From the NCBI GenBank assembly GCA_945903655.1, contig CAMDOY010000076.1, positions 1 through 12,738 of the forward strand: DNA of 12,738 nucleotides, in the 5' to 3' direction. Under the pieces are notes generated by a model, which was given only the letters and a program-made list of their open reading frames with translations, did no database searches and was not told where the DNA came from. The translations under genes and the position numbers were made by a program. Every line of letters begins with the position of its first letter. The stretch's first letter is position 1. Below are positions 7,174-12,738 of this stretch, piece after piece. The stretch comes from Rhizobium sp. Q54 (GTDB taxonomy: Bacteria; Pseudomonadota; Alphaproteobacteria; Rhizobiales; Beijerinckiaceae).

Positions 7174-8259
7174 ATGATGAGATTCGGCATCTGGTCGCCA
7201 ACCAATCCACGCGAAGGCGTGAGCCCGGTCGAGCTTTATCGCCAGCAGATCGAGGAGGTGCAGGTCGCGGAGGCCTGCGGGTTCGACCATATTTGGTTCT
7301 ACGAACACCACCTCTCGCCCACCGGCCCCATGCCCTCGCCCAATCTGATGATCGCCGCCGCAAGCTCGGTCACGAACCGCATCCGGCTGGGCTCGATGGT
7401 CAATATCCTGCCCTATCGCAATCCGCTGATCCTCGCCGAGGAAGCGGCCATGCTCGACACCCTGACCGATGGCAGGCTCGATTGGGGCGTGGGGCGCGGC
7501 CTGAAGCCCCTTGAGTTCGACGCCTTCTGCGTGCCGCAGGCGCGCTCCCGGGAGATGTTCCTGGAGCATATGGAGGTCGCCAAGCGCATCTGGGCGGACG
7601 AAAACTTCGAGCACCACGGCGAATTCTACCACGTCAACAAGCAGACGCCCCTCACGCCGCCTTGCGTGCAAAAGCCCCATCCGCCGCTCTATGTCAGCGC
7701 GCAAAGCGAGGAGTCGCTGCGCTGGGCGGCGCAGAACGACACCCATTTCTGCCAGATTGATGCGCTCTATGAGGAATGCGAACGCGATCAGGTTTTCTAT
7801 CGCAACGTGCAGATCGCCAGCGGCCACAAGCCCGAGCCGCGCATGGTCATTACCCGCGAGATCTATGTCGCCGAGACCGTGGAGCAGGCGCGGGAGGAGG
7901 CGCAGCCCTGGCTGCTGCGCTATTGGCAGCTCTGGCATCGTTACGCCCAGCTGACTTACGATGGCCTCATGCCCGACGAATATGAGAAATGGCGCCAGCG
8001 CGCGCCCATGCTCGCGAAGATGAGCTTCGAGGAGCTGAACGAGCGTGGCCTGATCATGATCGGCACAGCCGACCATGTGGCCCAGCGCATTCTCGAACAT
8101 ACCGACCGGTTGGATCTGGCGGCGCTGGCCTGCGTGTTCAAATTCGGCGGCATGCCCCAGGAGCGTCTGCTGGGCTCGATGCGGCTCTTTTCGGAAAAGG
8201 TCATGCCGCAGGTGAAGGCGGCTTTGAGCAACAAGAGCCGGGCATTCAACGCCGCCTGA
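7174..8259 (+). CDS. LLM-class flavin-dependent monooxygenase (luciferase-like)
   Basis: 361 residues with the bacterial-luciferase TIM-barrel pattern: start strand MMRFGIW, then GFDHIWFYEHH (36-46), RIRLGSMVNILPYRNPLILAEE in parts at about 70-90, DTLTDGRLDWGVGRG (97-111) as the conserved barrel turn, and PHPPLYVSAQSEES (about 169-182). Length and motifs fit single-chain FMN-dependent (or F420-type) luciferase-like oxygenases. Such enzymes use reduced flavin and O2 to oxidise a carbon, nitrogen or sulfur site; the substrate is unknown. No flavin reductase gene is near. The start is ambiguous: ATG ATG at 7174/7177 directly follows GGGAGGG (7167-7173), so the second ATG has the better, still short, spacing; GAGGA at 7158-7162 could serve the first. 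No signal peptide; cytoplasmic. First of three same-strand genes with the second monooxygenase and the receptor. Confidence 0.88.
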   Translation: MMRFGIWSPTNPREGVSPVELYRQQIEEVQVAEACGFDHIWFYEHHLSPTGPMPSPNLMIAAASSVTNRIRLGSMVNILPYRNPLILAEEAAMLDTLTDGRLDWGVGRGLKPLEFDAFCVPQARSREMFLEHMEVAKRIWADENFEHHGEFYHVNKQTPLTPPCVQKPHPPLYVSAQSEESLRWAAQNDTHFCQIDALYEECERDQVFYRNVQIASGHKPEPRMVITREIYVAETVEQAREEAQPWLLRYWQLWHRYAQLTYDGLMPDEYEKWRQRAPMLAKMSFEELNERGLIMIGTADHVAQRILEHTDRLDLAALACVFKFGGMPQERLLGSMRLFSEKVMPQVKAALSNKSRAFNAA

Positions 8260-8571
8260 GCGTGGCGAAAGCGATCAGCAGTTTTTTCAGCAGTAAGGTT
8301 AAAAAAGCACATATTCGTGTTTTGTTCAATTTTCGTTCTGACGCTTTTCCCAAGAAGAACATTCTTCCGCCAGGGCTTTTGTTCCATCCCTTTATTCGGC
8401 TCATGCTTATGGCTGGAGGGGATGAATCTGACGCAGACGGCCCCCATCCATCATGCGCCATTCTCTACTCATGTTGATCGCGCCATGGCGCCAGTGTAGC
8501 CTCATCCCAACAAGCCCGGAGCCCTCGCGGCCAGAACGCCGCCATAAGAGCCGGACAGGTTGAGGAACGCC
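8260..8571. other. 312-bp gene-free region between the two monooxygenase genes
   Basis: No credible coding sequence on either strand. The first 90 bp are AT-rich, with CAGCAG on both sides of a T6 run and an A6 run 14 bases further on (8282-8307). The later part returns to high GC and holds a perfect 12-bp palindrome (8480-8491). No good terminator stem was found after the first monooxygenase stop. The size and the AT-rich start suggest a separate promoter for the second monooxygenase. Confidence 0.5.
8474..8502 (+). promoter_or_regulatory. Possible promoter with palindrome in its spacer
   Basis: TTGATC (8474-8479, 4/6 to -35) and TAGCCT (8497-8502, 3/6 to -10) are 17 bp apart. The perfect palindrome GCGCCATGGCGC (8480-8491) fills the spacer next to the -35. 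About 70 bp lie between the -10 and the ATG at 8572. Both boxes are weak, so this is tentative. Confidence 0.25.
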
Positions 8572-9951
8572 ATGGGCAAGCAGCAGAAGAAGCTCTTGTT
8601 GAACGCCTTTCATATGTGCTCGCCCAGCCAGCAATGGGCGGGCATGTGGACCCATGAGCGCGATCAGGGTCTGAATTATCATAGCCTGGATTATTACGTT
8701 GAACTCGCCAGGACCGCTGAGCGCGGTCTGTTGGACGGCATCTTTTTCGCCGATTCCATAGGCCTCATGGACAAATATGGCGGCGATAGCGCGGAGGCGA
8801 TCCGCGCGGGCGCGATGGCGCCAATGAATGATCCCACCCTCGCCATCTCCGCCATGGCGCTGGTGACGGAACATCTGGGTTTTGGCGTCACGGCCAATTT
8901 GACCTTCGAACATCCCTTCATCATGGCGCGGCGGTTCTCGACGCTTGACCACCTGACGAAGGGCCGCATTGGCTGGAACATTGTGGCCGGCTTCGTCGAT
9001 AGCGGAGCCCGGGCCATCGGGGAGGATCGAATCCGCGCCCATGATGAGCGTTATGATCTGGCCGAAGAATATATGGACGCCGTCTACAAGCTCTGGGAAG
9101 TGAGTTGGGACGACGATGCTGTGCAGCGGGATAGGGCTCAACAGGTTTTCGCCCGACCCGATGGCGTGCGCCGCGTCGATCACGAGGGGCCCTATCTCAA
9201 GATGTCCGCCGTGCATATGTGCGAGCCATCGGCCCAGCGCACCCCTGTTCTTTATCAGGCGGGAGCGTCCACACGCGGGCGCGCCTTTGCAGCCAGGCAC
9301 GCTGAATGCGTTTTTCTCACTGGCTTCACAAAAGAGATGATCCGCGGGCGTGTGGATGAAATCCGCGCGCAAATGCGTTTGATTGGGCGCAATCCCGATG
9401 AGGTCGCGATGATCGTGGGTTGCACGGTCATCACGGCGGAAACGGATGAGGCGGCGCAGCAAAAGTATCTGGAGATCCGCGACTTCCTTGATGTGCGCGG
9501 AAGCCTTGCCATATTCTCGGGTCTCGCAGGCGTGGATTTCTCCAAATATGATCCGGATGATCCAATCGAATATCTCAAAAACGACGCCAATCAGTCCTTC
9601 ATGGAAAGAATTACGATCCTGAGCAAGGGTCAGAAGTGGCGCGTGCGGGAGCTCACAGCTTTTGCGGCGGGCTCGCCCACCGCCGGGATCTTTCTTGTGG
9701 GCTCGCCAGCAACGGTGGCCACGCAAATGATCGAATGGGCTGATGATGCGGGGATCGACGGGTTCAATCTCGTGCGCACCATCGAACCCGAGGGTTTGGC
9801 GGCGGTCGTGGACCTCGTCGTGCCGGAATTGCAGAGGCGCGGCGCTTACAAGACCGAATATGCTGCGGGGACGCTGCGCAACAAACTCTTCGGCAAAGGT
9901 GATCGATTGTCGTTGGATCATCCAGGATTAAGCGCAGCGCGCAGGTCTTGA
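8572..9951 (+). CDS. NtaA/SnaA/DmoA-type flavin-dependent monooxygenase
   Basis: 459 residues, the size of the nitrilotriacetate / dimethylsulfide / pristinamycin monooxygenase subfamily of LLM proteins, which carry insertions missing from the upstream enzyme. Seen in order: LLLNAFHMCSPSQQWAGMW (near 8-26), a family-typical start; STLDHLTKGRIGWNIV (about 124-139); RAHDERYDLAEEYMDAVYKLWE (about 155-176); HEGPYLKM; VLYQAGASTRGRAFAARHAE (about 226-245); VGSPATVATQMIEWADDAGIDGFNL in the C-terminal third; and the usual tail LRNKLFG (about 439-445). These two-component enzymes take reduced FMN from a separate reductase, which is not in the window, and cleave C-N or C-S bonds or hydroxylate. The ATG at 8572 has GAGGA at 8562-8566; a TTG at 8560 sits inside that region and is rejected. 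The receptor gene follows after 65 bp. Confidence 0.92.
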   Translation: MGKQQKKLLLNAFHMCSPSQQWAGMWTHERDQGLNYHSLDYYVELARTAERGLLDGIFFADSIGLMDKYGGDSAEAIRAGAMAPMNDPTLAISAMALVTEHLGFGVTANLTFEHPFIMARRFSTLDHLTKGRIGWNIVAGFVDSGARAIGEDRIRAHDERYDLAEEYMDAVYKLWEVSWDDDAVQRDRAQQVFARPDGVRRVDHEGPYLKMSAVHMCEPSAQRTPVLYQAGASTRGRAFAARHAECVFLTGFTKEMIRGRVDEIRAQMRLIGRNPDEVAMIVGCTVITAETDEAAQQKYLEIRDFLDVRGSLAIFSGLAGVDFSKYDPDDPIEYLKNDANQSFMERITILSKGQKWRVRELTAFAAGSPTAGIFLVGSPATVATQMIEWADDAGIDGFNLVRTIEPEGLAAVVDLVVPELQRRGAYKTEYAAGTLRNKLFGKGDRLSLDHPGLSAARRS

Positions 9952-10016
9952 GTATATGGATAGGGCGAAGCGCAGGCGGTCCGATGAGGCTGCGCGCAAA
10001 GGGATGGGAGTGGTGA

Positions 10017-10991
10017 ATGATTGGTAAATCAGCGGTTCGATTGGGCGTCGCCATTCTCTGTCTTTGTGCTGGCGCCACCGGTGCAGTAGCACAGGAACGC
10101 ATCAAAATCGCTGTTGGCGGACAGCGCGGTGTTGGCGAGACCTTTTCTCCGGAGATTGGACAGAAGGCGGGGATTTTCCGCAAACATGGGCTTGAGCTTG
10201 AAGTCTTCTATACCGACAGTTCCGGCGAGACGATGCAGACCATCATCTCCCGTAGCGCGCAGATCGGCGTGGCGACGGGGCTTGCGGGCACCATGGGCTC
10301 CTTCTCCAAAGGGGCCCCTGTGCGGGTGATCGGCGCGAGTTTCACAGGCGGGAGCCAGCTTTATTGGTACGTGCGCGCGGACTCGCCCATCCGTTCCGTT
10401 CGCGATGCTGAGGGCAAGACGGTCTCCTATTCAAGCACGGGCTCTTCGGTTCATGCAGCCGTGCTCGCCCTCATGAAATATAGTGCCGTGAACATGAAGC
10501 CCACGCCGACGGGTTCATCGCCTGTCACCTTCGCCGCCGTGCTGAGCGGGCAGGTTGATGTGGGCTGGGCGGGCGCGCCCTTTGGCATCGAGGCCATGGA
10601 GAAAGGACAAATCCGCTCTGTCTGGAAAGCCAACGCCGTGCCGGAGCTGGATCAGCAGACGATCCGGGTGATGATCGCCAATTCCGAGGACTTGAAGGTG
10701 AAAGGCGATGTCTACGCCCGCTTTCTCGCGGGCTATGAAGAAACGCTCACCTGGGCCTACTCAACCCCTGATGGGCTGAAGGCCTATGCGGAGTGGGCTG
10801 GCTTATCCGAGGGGTCCGCCAAACGCGCTCTCGATGAGTTCTTGCCCAGAGCCGCGCTTGAGCCGCGCAGAATCATCGGAATTGAACAGGCGCTCGATGA
10901 CGCCGTCGCCTTCAAATTTACGGCGTCGCGCTTGTCGGCGGCGCAGGTGGAAGAATTGATCCAGATCCCGCAGGCGCCTCATCCCCGATAG
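10017..10991 (+). CDS. NMT1/SsuA/TauA-like ABC transporter substrate-binding protein
   Basis: 324 residues. Signal peptide with hydrophobic core 7-18 and Ala-X-Ala site, cleaved after Ala25 (AVA then QERIKI). The mature protein has the periplasmic-binding fold typical of nitrate/sulfonate/taurine and thiamine-precursor receptors: EIGQKAGIFRKHGLELEV (residues about 44-61), IISRSAQIGVATG (about 75-87) and AVLSGQVDVGWAGAPFG (about 176-192), the usual repeated pocket elements. It delivers a small ligand to an ABC permease, but no permease or ATPase gene follows in the window. GGGAG at 10006-10010 lies 6 bp before the ATG. The 65-bp gap to the monooxygenase has no terminator, so the two are probably co-transcribed and the ligand may be the monooxygenase substrate, as in ssu and tau operons (inference). 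Confidence 0.88.
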   Translation: MIGKSAVRLGVAILCLCAGATGAVAQERIKIAVGGQRGVGETFSPEIGQKAGIFRKHGLELEVFYTDSSGETMQTIISRSAQIGVATGLAGTMGSFSKGAPVRVIGASFTGGSQLYWYVRADSPIRSVRDAEGKTVSYSSTGSSVHAAVLALMKYSAVNMKPTPTGSSPVTFAAVLSGQVDVGWAGAPFGIEAMEKGQIRSVWKANAVPELDQQTIRVMIANSEDLKVKGDVYARFLAGYEETLTWAYSTPDGLKAYAEWAGLSEGSAKRALDEFLPRAALEPRRIIGIEQALDDAVAFKFTASRLSAAQVEELIQIPQAPHPR

Positions 10992-11421
10992 GGAGGGGGG
11001 CGGCTGTTGCGCCTGCGCGAGGCTTGTTCTTTTGATCGACTTTCATCAGGTCTGATCCCAGCCTCGCATGTTTGCGGGTAAACCGGTGAACTATTAAAAC
11101 TTTGTAAACCAACAGATCGATTTCCGACTGGTTCGTGGGGCCCGATCATGATGCTCGGCGTTCAGGGTCGCTCCTGGATCACCTCTTGGTCACGTTGTGC
11201 GGAATTCGACTTTATCCCGGTTTGGCGGTGTTTTTTCTGGTCACGTATAGACTGCGATGGACGCTTCAAGTTCATCGCAAGCCAGAATTTCACCTGTTTG
11301 GTCCGCATTGTGACGTCTAAACTTTCCTTGCTGAGCACCGTTTCCAAGATTACGCATACTTTTGTGTGCGCAGAGTAGGTCTGCTTCTACTGTGAGTTTG
11401 CGTTGCGTTTTGGAGAGCGTT
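10992..11421. other. 430-bp gene-free region with repeats
   Basis: No convincing gene on either strand; base composition drops and T-runs appear. It holds an 8-bp inverted repeat GCGAGGCT / AGCCTCGC (11017-11024, 11060-11067), two copies of GTAAACC (11078-11084 and 11104-11110, 26 bp apart), TTAA-N7-TAAA (11094-11108), which is one base from the CtrA half-site pair TTAA-N7-TTAA, and two copies of TGGTCACGT 51 bp apart. It is probably the control region of the gene at 11422, perhaps with decayed sequence. Confidence 0.45.
11187..11246 (+). repeat. Two direct copies of TGGTCACGT, 51 bp apart
   Basis: Identical 9-mers at 11187-11195 and 11238-11246. The start-to-start distance of 51 bp is close to five helical turns, so both would lie on the same face of DNA. 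They sit 176-235 bp before the GTG start of the unknown gene. Binding sites for a regulator are possible; chance is not excluded. Confidence 0.4.
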
Positions 11422-12582
11422 GTGAGCGTCATTGATATCAACACTCGTACGCGTTACGCGGGGAAGGGTCGCCCCGGCGCTTCGCCTCTCGTTGGCGCGG
11501 AGGCGGGCTTGGTGTCGGGACGTAATGGGACCTCTGATGTCGGTGACGGCTTCGCCGGGCAGCCCATCACTGATCGTCTTGGCGCTCGGTTACGCAGTTT
11601 GAATGAGGCTGTGCGCGAAGTCGGCGCTGGCGCCGCCCAGGGGCGCCCGGAGGGCGGAGCCGTCTCTCATGTCGCCGCGATGCTTCAGAAGATGCGCATT
11701 GCCTCCAACGAAGAACATGCGCGTGCTGATCGTCAGACACCATCCCAGTCAGATTTCAACTCCTGGCGTGATCAGATTGATCGCGCGAGGTCAGCGGTGC
11801 TGGGAAAATGCGAGGATGCAATGGGGAGGCCTGCCGCCCCCGATCTTGATCTCGGCCCCGTTGTCCCGGTCGCCTTGAATGACCGGGAGGTCCGTCATCC
11901 TCTTTGGCGAACCGCTGGCCTCGTTTTATTCGCCACGACTCCCACGGTTGGCTATCCCATGCGCAAGGACATCGCGCTTGGCGCTCTTGAGTCCGATGGC
12001 GATGTTGGCGATATGCTGGGACGTCAGATTGTCGTCAATATCCAGAGCGTTTCGTTCACCTGCAGGATCTCCCAAGAGGTCGTGGACGCCGTCAGGTCAG
12101 GACTTCTTCTGTCGAGCCTTGTGGGAACTGCGTTCCAGACGGCCATACGCAATTATTCGCTGATCGCGAATGGCGATGTGGTCGACGCTGTGTTTGATGG
12201 CTCAGTTCTGAACATCAGATATGTCGGCGACGCCACAAAGCCTCTTCTTGTTTTGGCTTTTAGCGAGGTTTCTCCTGCTGTCGATCTCTGGTCGACTGAA
12301 ATCGATCATGGCGACGGCAAAGGCCCTGCGCTTCGCATCGTCGCGGCGCCAATTGATGGGGTCTTCACTGCGTTTTCGAGATCCTGTATTGCGGTTGATC
12401 GTCGTCCGTTTATCAACGATAATGCTGGCGGTGCGGCTGCAGATGGATCGGCAACGTCTGACGCGCCAGAGGTCAAGGATTATGCAGCGGCGTCTAGTGA
12501 GAGCGACAAACGCAGCATCATCGAACAGGCCGCCATGGCCATGATCAGAAACGCCAGGCGGACCCAGACGCCGGAGCAGTAA
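11422..12582 (+). CDS. Unrecognised 386-residue protein
   Basis: I do not recognise the family. The chosen GTG at 11422 has GGAGAG (11412-11417) just upstream; the same frame is open back to a TTG at 11362, but that has no binding site and the extra residues look like noise. Residues 1-50 are Gly/Ser/Arg-rich and probably disordered. Residues 50-130 look helical with charged heptad-like spacing (DRLGARLRSLNEAVREVG, SWRDQIDRARSAVL). Residues 155-310 form an alternating beta-like core (GRQIVVNIQSVSFTC, VLNIRYVGD, KPLLVLAFSEV) with one short hydrophobic patch (164-178) too short and mixed for a sure membrane segment. Residues 320-360 are Ala/Ser/Asp-rich, then a basic helix ends the protein. No signal peptide. 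Codons ending in T are much more frequent than in the island genes. Structural, phage-like or secreted-effector roles are all possible; none is supported. Confidence 0.7.
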   Translation: MSVIDINTRTRYAGKGRPGASPLVGAEAGLVSGRNGTSDVGDGFAGQPITDRLGARLRSLNEAVREVGAGAAQGRPEGGAVSHVAAMLQKMRIASNEEHARADRQTPSQSDFNSWRDQIDRARSAVLGKCEDAMGRPAAPDLDLGPVVPVALNDREVRHPLWRTAGLVLFATTPTVGYPMRKDIALGALESDGDVGDMLGRQIVVNIQSVSFTCRISQEVVDAVRSGLLLSSLVGTAFQTAIRNYSLIANGDVVDAVFDGSVLNIRYVGDATKPLLVLAFSEVSPAVDLWSTEIDHGDGKGPALRIVAAPIDGVFTAFSRSCIAVDRRPFINDNAGGAAADGSATSDAPEVKDYAAASSESDKRSIIEQAAMAMIRNARRTQTPEQ

Positions 12583-12738
12583 ACTCCGACCCTTCGGTTG
12601 CCCTTTGATGACAAAAGCATCAAGAGGCCTTCCGCTTCCTCATGAAATAAGGGCTTTCTACCTCGCTTTCATCCGGAGCCCCAGGCGCTCCTAGTGGACA
12701 GAATCTAACACTTGGTGCCCTCTTTTGACAGCGGCGAT
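12583..12738. other. Right-edge intergenic region
   Basis: No gene seen. It contains small inverted repeats: CCGA/TCGG (12586-12597), TTGATG/CATCAA (12605-12610, 12618-12623) without a T-tract, and ATGAAA/TTTCAT (12642-12647, 12667-12672). A perfect -35-like TTGACA at about 12724-12729 could belong to a promoter of a gene beyond the window. Confidence 0.35.

Noticed and set aside
6997..8100. A 367-codon minus-strand frame opposite the first monooxygenase
   Set aside because: Shadow of a well-supported luciferase-like gene, with no ribosome binding site or motif.
8317..8499. Short plus-strand frame in the spacer between the monooxygenases
   Set aside because: No ribosome binding site, no recognisable protein pattern, and the first part is AT-rich non-coding-looking sequence.
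8407..9921. A 504-codon minus-strand frame opposite the second monooxygenase
   Set aside because: Shadow of the NtaA-type gene, which has complete family motifs and a good start.
11011..11034. GCCT-GCGCG-AGGC followed by TTGTTCTTTT as terminator of the receptor gene
   Set aside because: The stem has only 4 bp and the T-tract is interrupted; too weak to call.
11094..11108. CtrA-like site TTAA-N7-TAAA
   Set aside because: One mismatch to an AT-rich consensus in an AT-richer spacer, over 300 bp from the next start; chance is likely.
12690..12738. Possible insertion-sequence end (TAGTGGACAGAATCTAACAC region) at the right edge
   Set aside because: The stretch has a faint look of an IS3-type terminus, but no transposase and no second inverted repeat are visible in the window.

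Overview
The window looks like GC-rich (roughly 60-65 %) proteobacterial DNA. Codon choice, purine-rich ribosome binding sites and the mix of families (MmgE/PrpD, TctC/Bug receptor, luciferase-like monooxygenases, NMT1-type receptor) suggest an alphaproteobacterium, possibly Hyphomicrobiales; this is inference, as no rRNA, tRNA or other marker gene is present. I see no CRISPR array, tRNA, integrase or intact transposase.

Layout. (1) 2-607: 3' end of a probable outer-membrane beta-barrel protein, closed by a good intrinsic terminator. (2) 741-1070: small exported protein with a His cluster. (3) 1155-3427: two-gene operon of a cupin and a CocE/NonD-type hydrolase, ended by a bulged hairpin terminator. 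(4) 3549-4595, minus strand: TctC/Bug-family periplasmic receptor. (5) 4734-5546, plus: two-domain VOC protein, divergent from the receptor over a shared 138-bp promoter region. (6) 5569-6924, minus: MmgE/PrpD-family protein, convergent with the VOC gene at 22 bp. (7) 7174-8259, plus: luciferase-like (LLM) flavin monooxygenase, divergent from the PrpD gene over 249 bp that hold a 20-bp palindrome. (8) 8572-9951: a second LLM monooxygenase of the NtaA/SnaA/DmoA type. (9) 10017-10991: NMT1/SsuA/TauA-like receptor. (10) 430 bp without a gene, then 11422-12582: an unrecognised 386-aa protein with visibly different codon use.

Genes 1155-10991 read as an accessory catabolic island: two unrelated periplasmic receptors, two flavin monooxygenases of different subfamilies, a VOC (ring-cleavage or glyoxalase fold) protein, a cupin, an alpha/beta hydrolase and a PrpD-type enzyme. 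A plausible reading is capture of an organic acid and of a sulfonate-, amine- or heterocycle-like compound, oxidation by the monooxygenases, then cleavage and hydrolysis of the product. The substrate cannot be read from sequence. No permease, ABC ATPase, flavin reductase or transcription regulator lies in the window, so those parts must be elsewhere. The most interesting points are the combination itself, the missing canonical triad residues in the CocE-like protein, the degenerate second half of the VOC protein, the palindrome in the 6925-7173 region, and the unknown protein and its repeat-bearing upstream region.
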